From the NCBI RefSeq assembly GCF_900230225.1, contig NZ_OCNH01000001.1:1178001-1242000 (forward strand): a stretch of DNA of 64,000 bases. Direction: 5' to 3'. A program made the translations under genes and the position numbers. Shown here one piece after another: positions 17,768-29,254 of this stretch. Every line of letters starts with the position of its first letter. The first letter of the stretch is position 1. Origin of the DNA: Spirosoma fluviale (GTDB lineage Bacteria > Bacteroidota > Bacteroidia > Cytophagales > Spirosomataceae). The notes under the pieces are model-generated. The model did no database searches, was not told the DNA's origin, and saw nothing but the letters and a program-made list of their open reading frames with translations.

Positions 17768-19150
17768 ATGAAAAAGATAACCGTTTTATTAGCCTGCATG
17801 ATTGGGCTTTCGGCTTGCCAGAAAGACTTTCTGGATTTAAAACCCCTGTCGCAGCCCAACGCCGATAATTTTTATAAAACTGCCAACGACTTCGGCAACG
17901 CGGTCAATGGTGCTTACGATGCGCTCCAGAGTGCGAGTCAGTACGGGGGCGATTACAACACAATCGTGGAGGCCCGGAGTGATAATGTTCTGGACAACGA
18001 CCCATCGTCGAGCGCCGGGTTGCGTTACAATATCGACCGCTTTATTGAGCCGACTACGAACTCGGTACTGCGGGATACGTGGGGGAGTCTGTACACCGGC
18101 ATCAATCGCTGCAACCTGATTCTGGACAAAATCGATGCCGTGTCGATGGACGCGACGCTGAAAGCCCGCTATAAAGGCGAAGCTCAGTTTATCCGGGCGT
18201 TGTCGTATTTCAACCTGGTTCGGTTGTGGGGCCGGGTGCCGCTCGTGCTGAAAGCCGGTTCAACAACTGAAGCCCGGTCGTTTGTACGAAACGAGGTGAC
18301 CGAAATTTACGCAGCGATTGAAAAGGACCTGACCGATGCGGCTACCGGTTTACCCGCCACCTACACGGGTGTGGACGTTGGCCGGGCTACGTCCGGTGCC
18401 GCCAAAGGCTTGCTGGGAAAGGTATATGTGACGGAGAAAAAGTACGATCTGGCCGTGTCGACACTGCGCGATGTGGTGAACGGAACGACTTATCGACTGT
18501 TGCCTAATGTGGCCGATGTTTTTCTGGTCAGCAACAAGAACAATGCGGAGATGTTGTTCGCGGTGAAGTTCAGGAAAGGTGGTTTGCAGGGTGAAGGGCA
18601 CGGGTCCTGGTACGGAACCAGCATTGGCGACAACATCGAACCTTCATTGCGGGCGGCTTATTTACCTGCTGACAAGCGGCTTCCGCTAACGGTTCAGGTA
18701 CCGGTGCCAACCAGTATCAACGCCGTACCCCGGAAGTTTTACGACGAGCTGTCGGGTACGAACGACGTGGGCAACGACTTCCCGGTGCTGCGCTTCGCCG
18801 ATGTGCTGCTGTTGTATGCCGAAGCCCTGAACGAAGTGGGGTATCAGGCCGATGTTGAGGCCTTCCGTACGCTCAATCTGGTTCGTACGCGGGCGGGTGT
18901 ACCTAATTACACGAGTGCGCAACTGACTACCAAAGACACTTTCCGTACGGCGATCATCAACGAGCGCCGACTGGAACTGGCGCTGGAGAACGACCGCTGG
19001 TTCGACCTGATTCGCACTGGAACAGCTGTTGATGCCATTAAAGTAACGGGTATTACCATGCCTGCTTACCGGACGCTGTATCCGGTTCCGCAATCAGAAA
19101 TCGACACGTACAATAACAAAACGACTTTCCCGCAGAATCAGGGGTATTGA
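17768..19150 (+). CDS. SusD/RagB-family nutrient-binding lipoprotein
   Basis: Surface lipoprotein of 460 residues that caps the SusC barrel. Signal peptide II with lipobox LSAC (Cys17), then the characteristic N-terminus QKDFLDLKPLSQP, TPR-like helices (KARYKGEAQFIRALSYFNLVRLWGRVPL) and the C-terminal RxxE-type signature ERRLELALENDRWFDLIR. A little shorter than many SusD proteins but complete. It is cotranscribed with the susC-type gene. Ligand unknown. Confidence 0.95.
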   Translation: MKKITVLLACMIGLSACQKDFLDLKPLSQPNADNFYKTANDFGNAVNGAYDALQSASQYGGDYNTIVEARSDNVLDNDPSSSAGLRYNIDRFIEPTTNSVLRDTWGSLYTGINRCNLILDKIDAVSMDATLKARYKGEAQFIRALSYFNLVRLWGRVPLVLKAGSTTEARSFVRNEVTEIYAAIEKDLTDAATGLPATYTGVDVGRATSGAAKGLLGKVYVTEKKYDLAVSTLRDVVNGTTYRLLPNVADVFLVSNKNNAEMLFAVKFRKGGLQGEGHGSWYGTSIGDNIEPSLRAAYLPADKRLPLTVQVPVPTSINAVPRKFYDELSGTNDVGNDFPVLRFADVLLLYAEALNEVGYQADVEAFRTLNLVRTRAGVPNYTSAQLTTKDTFRTAIINERRLELALENDRWFDLIRTGTAVDAIKVTGITMPAYRTLYPVPQSEIDTYNNKTTFPQNQGY

Positions 19151-19206
19151 GTTTTGGGTATTGGTTATCAGTGTATTCATTAATGGCCGGTGAGATGATT
19201 CGATAA

Positions 19207-19279
19207 AAAGATTGTTAACCACAAAGACGGTCAGCCGTTGTGCCGCAACGGCTGACCGTCTTTGTGGTTAACAATCTTT
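19207..19279. terminator. 34-bp perfect inverted repeat terminator
   Basis: Arms 19207-19240 and 19246-19279 are perfect reverse complements with a 5-nt loop. It lies between the convergent SusD and carboxymuconolactone decarboxylase genes and can stop both. The stem is much longer than a standard terminator. Confidence 0.85.
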
Positions 19280-19353
19280 ATCTGTTGACGAGATGAACTC
19301 CGGTTATTCCGTACGTTGGCTCCCTAGCCCCTCTTTGTTCACAATTCATTTAG

Positions 19354-21281
<1,928 letters not shown>

Positions 21282-21340
21282 TTATACTACCAATATTACT
21301 GGTTCAGGCAGAGAGAGTCCGCAAAAACCAACTAAAGCGC

Positions 21341-21348
21341 TAATTTTG
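21341..21348 (+). promoter_or_regulatory. Putative -7 box upstream of the AraC regulator
   Basis: TAATTTTG fits the Bacteroidota TAnnTTTG -7 consensus 24 nt before the AraC ATG. I see no good TTTG -33 box at the right spacing, so the call is weak. Confidence 0.3.
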
Positions 21349-21371
21349 AACTTGTTAAAATAACCCACGCT

Positions 21372-22274
21372 ATGAACCTTCTGCGACGATTTGAGACTGT
21401 AAATGAGTACAATATATTCAACAATACAGAAACACGTCATCCCCTAGTGAGTGTAATCGATATGTCGAAGGCCAACCCAAGGCAGATTTCGACCATGCAT
21501 TATGGGTTATATGCCATCTTATTAAAAGATGTGAAATGCGGTGATCTTCGCTACGGTCGGCATACCTACGATTATCAGGAAGGCACGTTGGTATTCATTG
21601 CCCCCGGGCAGGTAATCAGCGTTGAAAATGCCGGAGAGGTCTATCAGCCCAAAGGCTATGCCGTTGTTTTTCACCCCGATCTGATTCACGGTACTGCGCT
21701 GGGACGGCATATTCAGGATTACTCCTTCTTCGGTTATCAATCCAACGAAGCCCTGCATCTATCAGAGCGGGAGAGAAAAATCGTACTGGACTGTTTTTCG
21801 AAAATCGATTATGAATTGGAGCATGCCGTCGACAAGCACAGTAAGCGATTGATTGTCTCCAACATCGAACTGTTGCTGAATTATTGTGTCCGTTTTTACG
21901 ATCGGCAATTTATCACCCGTGATACGGTGCATCAGGGCGTTCTGGAACGATTCGAGGTATTACTGAACCAGTACTTTCAAACCGATAAACCACAAATGAT
22001 TGGGTTGCCATCCGTAGCCTATTGTGCTGGAGAGTTGAACTTGTCGGCCAATTATTTTGGTGATTTGGTAAAAAAAGAGTCTGGTAAAACAGCGCAGGAG
22101 TATATTCAGTCGAAGGTGATGGATGTAGCTAAAGCACGACTTTTTGAACCCGGGAAATCAGTGAGTCAAATCGCCTACGAATTGGGCTTCAAGTATCCTC
22201 AACACTTTAATCGACTGTTCAAGCAACGGGTCGGTCAATCACCCAATGAGTATCGAACGGTGCATAGTAATTGA
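21372..22274 (+). CDS. AraC-family transcriptional regulator
   Basis: 300-residue regulator with an N-terminal cupin-like sensing domain (about 30-130, YQEGTLVFIAPGQVISVEN) and a C-terminal double helix-turn-helix (about 195-298; AGELNLSANYFGDLVKKESG and VSQIAYELGFKYPQHFNRLFKQ). Layout beside a divergent aldo-keto reductase is the common arrangement for small-molecule detoxification pairs, so the two transcripts in either direction are probable targets. The following monooxygenase-fold gene starts within 10 nt of its stop. Ligand unknown. Confidence 0.93.
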   Translation: MNLLRRFETVNEYNIFNNTETRHPLVSVIDMSKANPRQISTMHYGLYAILLKDVKCGDLRYGRHTYDYQEGTLVFIAPGQVISVENAGEVYQPKGYAVVFHPDLIHGTALGRHIQDYSFFGYQSNEALHLSERERKIVLDCFSKIDYELEHAVDKHSKRLIVSNIELLLNYCVRFYDRQFITRDTVHQGVLERFEVLLNQYFQTDKPQMIGLPSVAYCAGELNLSANYFGDLVKKESGKTAQEYIQSKVMDVAKARLFEPGKSVSQIAYELGFKYPQHFNRLFKQRVGQSPNEYRTVHSN

Positions 22275-22282
22275 GTACGATC

Positions 22283-22726
22283 ATGGCAAACAGACACAGC
22301 TTGTTGACTCCTGAAAAAAGGTCAGGCATACTTTATCTCAGCCGTTCAGGACGGCTGCTGGTTCTTGGTCTACTCATGGCACTATCAACGGAACAGGCGT
22401 TCAGCCAACCCAAACCTCAACTGGTGCGAATGGCCCAAATCGTTGTCGATCCGGCTCAACTGGAAGCCTATAACGCGGCCCTAAAAGAAGAAATTGACGC
22501 GTCGATACGCCTTGAGCCCGGCGTATTGACCTTATATGCCATGTCGGAAAAAGATAACCCTACGCATATCACCATTCTGGAAATCTACGCGGATTCGGCG
22601 GCCTACAAGGCGCATATTCAGACACCCCATTTCCTCAAATACAAAACCGGCACCAAAGACATGGTTACGTCGTTGAAACTGGTAGAAACGGTTCCGCTTA
22701 TACCCGGCATGAAGATTAAGGAGTAA
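22283..22726 (+). CDS. Antibiotic-biosynthesis-monooxygenase-like protein, exported
   Basis: 147-residue protein with an N-terminal signal (LLVLGLLMALSTEQAFSQ) followed by a ferredoxin-like ABM domain (about 45-130): MAQIVVDPAQLEAYNAALKE, then GVLTLYAMSEKDNP, ITILEIYADSAAYKAHIQTPHF. The HxxTPHF signature is typical of quinol monooxygenase-type members such as YgiN. The start at ATG 22283 is preferred; a TTG at 22271 overlapping the AraC stop is an alternative. Cotranscription with the AraC gene and location opposite an aldo-keto reductase suggest quinone or reactive-carbonyl metabolism. Confidence 0.85.
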   Translation: MANRHSLLTPEKRSGILYLSRSGRLLVLGLLMALSTEQAFSQPKPQLVRMAQIVVDPAQLEAYNAALKEEIDASIRLEPGVLTLYAMSEKDNPTHITILEIYADSAAYKAHIQTPHFLKYKTGTKDMVTSLKLVETVPLIPGMKIKE

Positions 22727-22857
22727 TTCATGAATGCAAGGAATCCAGTTCTGAAAGCATTTATGAGGCAGCGTTTCGTGGGATTATAGAAACTCTGGTT
22801 ATTTTTGATTTTCCCCTGAATGTACTACTGTACCTTCGCCCGTTCTCCCGATAAATC

Positions 22858-24891
22858 ATGAAACGATTCCTCTATTTTCCTGCCGCCCTGTTGCTGGCAG
22901 TCGCCTGTCAGCGAGCGTCTATTCCAACGACAACTTCTCCAACAACAAAACGCGTGGTCATAACGGGCGTAGACCCGTCTAAAAAGCCCGGCGATGACTT
23001 TTTTAAATACGCCAACGGCATCTGGACCGATACGGCCCAGATACCGGAAAGTCAGGCCGGTGTGGGGGCGTATTCGTTTATGAACTATCCGCAGCGCATC
23101 CGGTTGCAGGGTATTCTGGACAGCGTTTCGTCCAAGAAATTTCCGGCCGGAAGCATCGAACAGAAAGTCGGCGATTTTTATGCGTCGGGCATGGACGTAG
23201 CCGCTATTAATAGACGTGGGTACGAACCTATTAAACCCCTGCTCGCCCGCATTGATGCCGTAACGGACGTTTCTTCGTTGTTAACGTTGGTTGCGGAAGA
23301 AGAAAAGTCCGGTGATCAGTCTTTCATTGGTTTCGATGTGGGGCCAGATAACAAGCAGAGTTCAATCAATATTGCCCAGTTTGAACAAACCGGCATTGGC
23401 CTTCCCGAACGGGATTACTACTTCAAGACCGATTCCTCAACCAGCTCGATTCAGAAAGCGTACCGAAACTACCTCACCCGCCTGTTTGAACTAACGGGAA
23501 CGGATGCGAACACGGCCCGGAAAAATGCCGCCGTCACTTACGACATTGAGAAACAACTGGCCAGCGCGCACCGAACCAATATTGAACGCCGGGATGTAAA
23601 GGCCAACTACAACAAACTGGCGGTTGCCGATCTTGCTCAAAAACAGCCTGTCCTGAACTGGCCGACATTGTTGTCCAGCTTAGGCGTACAGGCCGATTCC
23701 GTCAACGTCGCACAGCCGGGGTACTACGACAAGCTGAACACGATGTTAACGACCGTTTCCATCGAAGACTGGAAAGTGTATCTAAAAGCCCATGCCCTGA
23801 CCAACTTTGCCACGTACCTGAGCCAGCCGTTTGTCGATGCGTCGTTTGCGTATTCCAAAATTCTGACTGGGCAGGCAGTTAAGAAAACCCGCGCCGAAGA
23901 CATGACGCAGGCGGTCGATAGGTCGCTTGGCGAGGCATTGGCCCAGTTGTACGTAAAAAAATACTTCCCCGAGGAAGCCAAGAAACGGATGGCGGTGCTG
24001 GTCGATAACCTCAAAAAAGCCTTTGAAGCACGGATCACCAAACTGGATTGGATGAGCGATTCGACCAAAAGCCGGGCCAAAGAAAAACTGTACGCCTTTA
24101 CCGAGAAAATAGGCTATCCGGATAAATGGCGCGATTATTCGCAGGTAGACGTAAAACGAGACGCTTATTTTGAAAACCGTTTATCGGCGAACAAAAATGA
24201 GTACCTCTACAGTATAGCGAAAGTAGGCAAGCCGGTCGACCGGACAGAATGGCATACTACTCCGCCCACGGTAACGGCCTATAACAATCCCCCGCTCAAT
24301 GAGATCGTTTTCCCGGCGGGCATCCTGCAACCCCCTTATTTCGACGTGAATGCCGATGATGCACTGAACTACGGTGGCATCGGGATGGTGATTGGCCACG
24401 AAATAACCCACTCGTTCGATGATCAGGGCGCACAATTTGACAAAGTCGGCAACGTGACCAACTGGTGGACCAAATCGGACTATGCCAAGTTCAAGGTGAG
24501 AACCCAGCAGGTGATTGATCAATACAACAAGTTTACCGTGCTGGATTCGGTACACGTAAAAGGTGCGTTAACCGTAGGCGAAAACACGGCAGATATTGCC
24601 GGGGTGGCCATTGCCTACGATGCCTTCAAGCTGACCGAGCAGGGAAAAAGCACAGCCAAACTCGATGGTTTCACACCCGATCAACGGTTCTTTATCTCGA
24701 TTGCCCGAATCTGGCGCGTCAAAACCAGAGATGCGTACATGGGCATGTATGTGAACACAAACCCGCATTCCCCCGCCAAGTGGCGGGTAAACGGGCCGCT
24801 GATGAACTTCACACCTTTCTACAACGCCTTCGATGTAAAGCCGGGCGACAAAATGTACAAACCCGAAAAGGACCGGATAGTCGTCTGGTAA
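22858..24891 (+). CDS. M13-family zinc metallopeptidase (neprilysin/PepO type)
   Basis: 677-residue extracytoplasmic endopeptidase with a lipoprotein signal (lipobox AVAC). The gluzincin zinc site is complete: HEITH at 514-518, third ligand E575 in GENTADIAG with D579. The N-terminal motif DDFFKYANGIW and C-terminal WR-V-GPL-N (WRVNGPLMN) are also diagnostic, as is NPP-NE (YNNPPLNEIVFPAGILQPPYF). It cleaves short peptides in the periplasm or at the outer membrane. Stand-alone gene, ending at a strong bidirectional terminator. Confidence 0.96.
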   Translation: MKRFLYFPAALLLAVACQRASIPTTTSPTTKRVVITGVDPSKKPGDDFFKYANGIWTDTAQIPESQAGVGAYSFMNYPQRIRLQGILDSVSSKKFPAGSIEQKVGDFYASGMDVAAINRRGYEPIKPLLARIDAVTDVSSLLTLVAEEEKSGDQSFIGFDVGPDNKQSSINIAQFEQTGIGLPERDYYFKTDSSTSSIQKAYRNYLTRLFELTGTDANTARKNAAVTYDIEKQLASAHRTNIERRDVKANYNKLAVADLAQKQPVLNWPTLLSSLGVQADSVNVAQPGYYDKLNTMLTTVSIEDWKVYLKAHALTNFATYLSQPFVDASFAYSKILTGQAVKKTRAEDMTQAVDRSLGEALAQLYVKKYFPEEAKKRMAVLVDNLKKAFEARITKLDWMSDSTKSRAKEKLYAFTEKIGYPDKWRDYSQVDVKRDAYFENRLSANKNEYLYSIAKVGKPVDRTEWHTTPPTVTAYNNPPLNEIVFPAGILQPPYFDVNADDALNYGGIGMVIGHEITHSFDDQGAQFDKVGNVTNWWTKSDYAKFKVRTQQVIDQYNKFTVLDSVHVKGALTVGENTADIAGVAIAYDAFKLTEQGKSTAKLDGFTPDQRFFISIARIWRVKTRDAYMGMYVNTNPHSPAKWRVNGPLMNFTPFYNAFDVKPGDKMYKPEKDRIVVW

Positions 24892-24926
24892 GGGGTTGAC
24901 GTTTAAGACCCAGTCTTCATTCAATA

Positions 24927-24986
24927 CTAAATACCCTAAAGGGGGCTTTGTTCATACGTGAGCAAAGCCCCCTTTAGGGTATTTAG
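24927..24986. terminator. Bidirectional terminator, 24-bp arms
   Basis: Perfect inverted repeat 24927-24950 with 24963-24986 and a 12-nt loop, between the convergent M13 peptidase and molybdenum hydroxylase genes. A/T-rich outer ends supply a U-tract either way. Confidence 0.88.
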
Positions 24987-25009
24987 AGGTTTTTAGATAG
25001 ACATAAACC

Positions 25010-27292
25010 TTAAATTCGCTTGTCAAGCTCAGGCTTAAACGGCTGGTTATACTGCCGTTTGCCCGTGGTTTTGTACAGCGCATTAGCCACGGCACCAAAC
25101 ACCGGAGGGAAAGGCGGTTCACCTAATCCGGTTGGGTCAATGTCGTTTTCCACGAAGTGAACGTCAATAAGTTTGGGTGCTTCGTTATGGCGAATGAGCC
25201 GATACTTATCAAAGTTAGTCTGTTCGGGTGCTCCGTTTTTATGGGTTAGTGCCCCGTAGAATGCATTACCGATTCCATCGACCACCGCACCCTGCACCAT
25301 GTTTTTGGCCGAATCGGGGTTGACCACGATACCACAGTCGATGGCACTGAATACCCGCTCCACATAGGGTTGGCCGTCGCGGGTCACCATATCGACCACG
25401 TGGGCCGCGTAAGAGTTGTGACAGAAATAAGCCGCCACGCCCCGATGGTACTTTTCCTGGCCGGGCGTCGCTTCGCCGGGCATCGCTTCATCGGGTTTGT
25501 TCCAGTTCGATTTATCCCGTACCAGCGTGAGCACACCGGCATATCGGTCGGCGTCATACTCGTTGTTTTTGCCCACCGGATTCTCCTTGGCCCGTTTCAA
25601 CAGTTCCAGCCGGAACTCGATGGGGTCTTTGCCCATCGCTTCGGCCACTTCATCCAGAAAAGATTGCTCGGCAGCTGCGTTGAAGTTCGAACGCGGTGCC
25701 CGGAACGCACCAATGGTGATGTTGGAGGGAATCTCCCAGCCTTCGGCCAGGTAGTTATCCACCGCTCCGGCCGGAAAACGATTGGCGTGAATTGCATGCT
25801 CCGGTATGCCGCCCCCTTTCACATGGAAGCCGATCAGGTTTTTGTTTGCATCCAAAGCGGCCCGATACGTAGCCGTGTACATGGGGCGATAGATGCCATA
25901 GGTCATGTCATCTTCGCGGGTGTAGATGAGTTTGATCGGCGCTTTGGCTCTTCTTGAGATCAGCGCTGCTTCGGTCATGTAATGGGCGTATGCCCGACGG
26001 CCAAAGCCGCCCCCCATGCGTGTCATCTGAATCTCGATCTTGTCGGCGGGAAGATTGAGGATTTTTGACAGGGTGGGTTCTACCCAACCCGGTGCCTGTA
26101 GGGGGCCAACAAATACCGCCTTCTCGTCGGTCACATGGGCGAAGAAGTTCATCGGCTCCATGCAGTTGTGCGCCAGAAACGGGGCATTGTAGGTGCGTTC
26201 AATAATCTGAGCCGCATTCCTGAACGCCGTTTCGGGGTCGCCGTCTTTTCGTAATTGCTGCGCCGGTTTCTTGGCGTATTCCGCCATTTTCTCAAGTTGG
26301 GCAGTCGTGCTTTCCAATTCGCCCGGAACGATAACCTCACGTTTGCCGCCCCGGCCCATCATGGTGTCTTTGATATCGCCGGTCGGCTCCCACTGGGCCA
26401 CCAGTTTTTTGCGGGCGTTTATGACCTCCCAGGTCGATTTGCCCACGACAACCAGCAGGTCGTTGAAGGTCCGGGTATCGAAACCGCCCTGCTCAAAACC
26501 GTCCTGGTACAACTTCAGGCTGAATACATCCTTGATGCCCGGCATTTTCAGGGTTTGCGATGCATCGAACGATTTGAGTTTCATGCCGAAAGCCGGTGGA
26601 TGCTGAATCATAGCGATGAGCATACCATCTGCCCGATAGTCCAGTCCAAATAATGGCTTACCGGTAATTACCTTGAGGCCCTCGACGTTTTTCTTCGAGT
26701 TTCGAACGATGGTAAAATCCTTCGGGGCTTTTAGTTTCATGCCTTTCGGCACCGGAACGGTAGCGGCTTTATTAGCCATTTCGCCATACTTTGCCGATTT
26801 GCCGCTCGCATGCGATAGTACACCTGCTTTGGTCGTCACCTCGCTAACCGGCACATTCCAGGTTTGGGCGGCTGCTTCGCACAGCATCTGGCGGGCGGCT
26901 GCTCCGGCTTCGCGGAGGGGCTTCCAGTACATCCGCACCGAATTACTCCCCCCCGTAAACTGGGGGCCCAGTTTGGCATTATCGTGCGGCCCCATCTCGA
27001 CGACCACGTTTTTCCAGTCGGCGTCCAGTTCTTCGGCCAACATCATGGGCAATGACGTCATTACATTCTGGCCAAATTCTGGATTGGGGCACAGAAGTCG
27101 AATCACGTTGTCGGGGGTAATCTGAATATAGCCGTTCAACTCGACCCATTGATCGGGCAGGTTCAGAGCCTGCATTTTATCGGCCGCTTTTGCGTTCGAT
27201 AACCAGCTAACGCTGAGCATCATACCGCCACCCGCGAGCATCGAAGCTTTTAAAAAGGAACGCCTGTTATAAGTCGTTTTAGTCACTTTCAT
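25010..27292 (-). CDS. Molybdenum hydroxylase large subunit (xanthine dehydrogenase family)
   Basis: 760-residue molybdopterin-binding catalytic subunit, closest in pattern to isoquinoline 1-oxidoreductase/aldehyde dehydrogenase beta subunits. A Tat signal with RRSFLK and a hydrophobic stretch ends near SNAKA. Pterin-binding glycine loop MGGGFGRRAY and the near-terminal GLGEPPFPP with the catalytic Glu are present. It should hydroxylate an aldehyde or N-heterocycle in the periplasm, taking electrons through the 2Fe-2S subunit encoded just upstream on the same strand. No FAD subunit gene lies here, as usual for this periplasmic subgroup, so electrons probably go to a cytochrome. Confidence 0.94.
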   Translation of the reverse strand: MKVTKTTYNRRSFLKASMLAGGGMMLSVSWLSNAKAADKMQALNLPDQWVELNGYIQITPDNVIRLLCPNPEFGQNVMTSLPMMLAEELDADWKNVVVEMGPHDNAKLGPQFTGGSNSVRMYWKPLREAGAAARQMLCEAAAQTWNVPVSEVTTKAGVLSHASGKSAKYGEMANKAATVPVPKGMKLKAPKDFTIVRNSKKNVEGLKVITGKPLFGLDYRADGMLIAMIQHPPAFGMKLKSFDASQTLKMPGIKDVFSLKLYQDGFEQGGFDTRTFNDLLVVVGKSTWEVINARKKLVAQWEPTGDIKDTMMGRGGKREVIVPGELESTTAQLEKMAEYAKKPAQQLRKDGDPETAFRNAAQIIERTYNAPFLAHNCMEPMNFFAHVTDEKAVFVGPLQAPGWVEPTLSKILNLPADKIEIQMTRMGGGFGRRAYAHYMTEAALISRRAKAPIKLIYTREDDMTYGIYRPMYTATYRAALDANKNLIGFHVKGGGIPEHAIHANRFPAGAVDNYLAEGWEIPSNITIGAFRAPRSNFNAAAEQSFLDEVAEAMGKDPIEFRLELLKRAKENPVGKNNEYDADRYAGVLTLVRDKSNWNKPDEAMPGEATPGQEKYHRGVAAYFCHNSYAAHVVDMVTRDGQPYVERVFSAIDCGIVVNPDSAKNMVQGAVVDGIGNAFYGALTHKNGAPEQTNFDKYRLIRHNEAPKLIDVHFVENDIDPTGLGEPPFPPVFGAVANALYKTTGKRQYNQPFKPELDKRI

Positions 27293-27303
27293 GTCAGTAA
27301 GGG

Positions 27304-27388
27304 ATAATGGAAGATGTACAATGAAAAATGCATAATGGCTGATAATCAGTAGTTAACTGTCCATTATTCATTATTCACTATCCATTAT
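27304..27388. repeat. AATGG/CCATT imperfect inverted repeat
   Basis: Spacer between the two molybdenum hydroxylase genes built from repeated ATAATGG-like words on one side and CCATTAT words on the other; perfect 7-bp pairs at 27304-27310 with 27382-27388 and 27332-27338 with 27361-27367. It could form a partial attenuator that sets subunit ratio, or be a dispersed low-complexity repeat. Confidence 0.55.
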
Positions 27389-27840
27389 TTGGTTGAGGCT
27401 GATTTGATGGCTTCTTTGATGCGCAGGTACGTACCACAGCGGCAGATGTTACCACTCATGGCGGCATCGATGTCGGCGTCGGTTGGCGTCGGATTGCTTT
27501 TCAGCAGGGAAGCCGCGCTCATAATCTGACCCGCCTGGCAGTAGCCGCACTGGGCCACATCATGTTCCAGCCAGGCTTTCTGAACCGGGTGATCGCCTTT
27601 GGCCGATAGTCCTTCGATGGTGGTGATGGTTTCTTTGCCGATAGCTGATACGGGTAGTTGACAGGAGCGAACCGCCGTATCGCCGAGGTGAACGGTACAG
27701 GCGCCACACTGCGCCATGCCACAACCGTATTTAGTGCCGGGTAAGTCCAGATGGTCTCGGAGTACCCAAAGGATAGGCGTGGATGGATCAACGTCCACCG
27801 GCCTGATTTTCCCGTTAATTTTTAAGTTATACTTTGCCAA
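27385..27840 (-). CDS. 2Fe-2S subunit of molybdenum hydroxylase
   Basis: 151-residue iron-sulfur subunit. The plant-type ferredoxin cluster ligands lie in [16 protein letters not shown] plus a later Cys in RSCQLP. The second, helical cluster uses CGYCQAGQ and CRCGTY. No signal peptide, so it probably travels with the Tat-exported large subunit encoded downstream as a folded complex (known for this family). Upstream gene of the pair; length is normal. Confidence 0.95.
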   Translation of the reverse strand: MAKYNLKINGKIRPVDVDPSTPILWVLRDHLDLPGTKYGCGMAQCGACTVHLGDTAVRSCQLPVSAIGKETITTIEGLSAKGDHPVQKAWLEHDVAQCGYCQAGQIMSAASLLKSNPTPTDADIDAAMSGNICRCGTYLRIKEAIKSASTK

Positions 27841-28168
27841 GGTGAAAACTGGTTAAGGATATGTACAAAACGTTTACGTAGACGACTAACGGCCACTAAG
27901 TTCTTGTGGGAATGGCTAGCGGGAAGCCGCTGAAATCAGCCCATGCCGGGAGCCGGTCACCAGCGTTTAAACTGGAAGGAGAATGTACAAATATCTGATT
28001 AATAGCCGAAATGAATGGTATACAGATTACAGATGTTCCTACCACTTTTACTGATTTTACAGGGCTTAGGACATCCGGAACCGCTCAGCTAAGCAGCCGC
28101 TGAGACAATGGGGCAGTACCCGGTAGATTTACGTTACCAGTCCGAGAAGTCTATACTATAGATTACCC
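27841..28168. other. Intergenic region without recognisable genes
   Basis: 328 nt upstream of the molybdenum hydroxylase pair and downstream of the FHA gene. Nothing convincing beyond short GC-rich palindromic words. It must contain the promoter of the hydroxylase operon. Confidence 0.4.
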
Positions 28169-29047
28169 TCAAACAACCTCGAAGAGAAGCGTTACTTCGC
28201 CACCCAGCTCAATCTGGTCGCCATGTTGCAACGGGTAACCCATGCCGGGAATGTCGGCGCGGTCCAGGCTGCCATCCGGGTGGAAAATCTTGGTTTTGTT
28301 ACCACTGGCCGGTAACCCGCCGGGGTCGGCCAGGAGCGAATATTGTCGCCGGGCGGCATCGTAGCGGATAGTTGCGTGTGCCCGGCTGACGGCTCCATTG
28401 CCCGCGCCCCGTTCGGCATCGAAGCCGGGGTCATCGTCGTTCAACACAACAATATCATTGGTCCGAACGCGCCCCGAAGCCGCTTGGGTCGAATGGCCCC
28501 GGCCAATGCAGTAGCTGGTCTTTTGAACAGGATTGAGTTCATACGCATCCTGCTCCGTCTGCCCTTTCACCGCCACAAGACGAGCCAGCAGGGGCGAGGT
28601 GTCTGGTCTCGATTTATCAGGAATAATCAGCCCCAGATTACCATCCCGGTACGTACAGGGCGGGAGTGCGTCCGAATAAAACGCATACGAAAATCGCCAG
28701 TCGGCTGGCAGTTGAATGTAATTATCGGCCAGTTGCCGGGCAAGCTCGTTCCGGAACTTACCCGGCTGACTGGCCCACAGGGCAACGTTATACACGTCTT
28801 CCTCCTCTGCCGTTGTGCGAAGAATACATAAATTAAGGCTGTTTGGGGCTGTTTCCGGTTCGTTTTGGTACGGACGTAGTTTGTCGATGACGAACCGAAG
28901 CAGACGGTCGCGCTGTTGCCCGGCGGGGGGCAGCCCCTTCGAAACGGGTTTCGGCGTTTCTACAGTCTGCTCCGATGCGGACTCCGGTTTAACGGGTTGG
29001 GCGGGTGTAAACCCGAATAAGTTTTTGACGCTATCCAGAAGGCTCAT
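28169..29047 (-). CDS. FHA-domain protein
   Basis: 292-residue cytoplasmic phosphothreonine-binding protein. After a low-complexity N-terminus (VKPESASEQTVETPKP) comes an alpha/beta domain (about 45-165) and a C-terminal FHA domain (about 175-292) with the diagnostic GRG, SRAHA and LGGE stretches. An insert rich in Asp and Gly (NDDDPGFDAERGAG) precedes SRAHA. It is the last gene of the kinase/cell-wall cluster, 207 nt beyond the SEDS-PBP gene with a long hairpin in between, so it may have its own regulation. Expected to bind a substrate phosphorylated by the two nearby Ser/Thr kinases. Confidence 0.87.
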   Translation of the reverse strand: MSLLDSVKNLFGFTPAQPVKPESASEQTVETPKPVSKGLPPAGQQRDRLLRFVIDKLRPYQNEPETAPNSLNLCILRTTAEEEDVYNVALWASQPGKFRNELARQLADNYIQLPADWRFSYAFYSDALPPCTYRDGNLGLIIPDKSRPDTSPLLARLVAVKGQTEQDAYELNPVQKTSYCIGRGHSTQAASGRVRTNDIVVLNDDDPGFDAERGAGNGAVSRAHATIRYDAARRQYSLLADPGGLPASGNKTKIFHPDGSLDRADIPGMGYPLQHGDQIELGGEVTLLFEVV

Positions 29048-29119
29048 GATCGTTCAGTGTATTGGCGTATCAGCCCATTTCTATAAAGTACTGAGACTAA
29101 AAAACTTGAAATACCCGTA

Positions 29120-29202
29120 TTTGTCATGCTGACGCAGGAAGCATCTTCGGTAAGTGTATAAAAAGACTCACCCGAAGATGCTTCCTGCGTCAGCATGACA
29201 AA
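29120..29202. repeat. 31-bp perfect inverted repeat
   Basis: Arms 29120-29150 and 29172-29202 are perfect reverse complements with a 21-nt loop, between the SEDS-PBP and FHA genes on the same strand. It may terminate or attenuate between them. The word GTCATGCTGACGCAGGAAGC looks like a dispersed genomic repeat. Confidence 0.85.
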
Positions 29203-29254
29203 AATTGCATAAGGTATTTGCAACGAATTACTTCAGGGAAACCAAAATAAGCGG

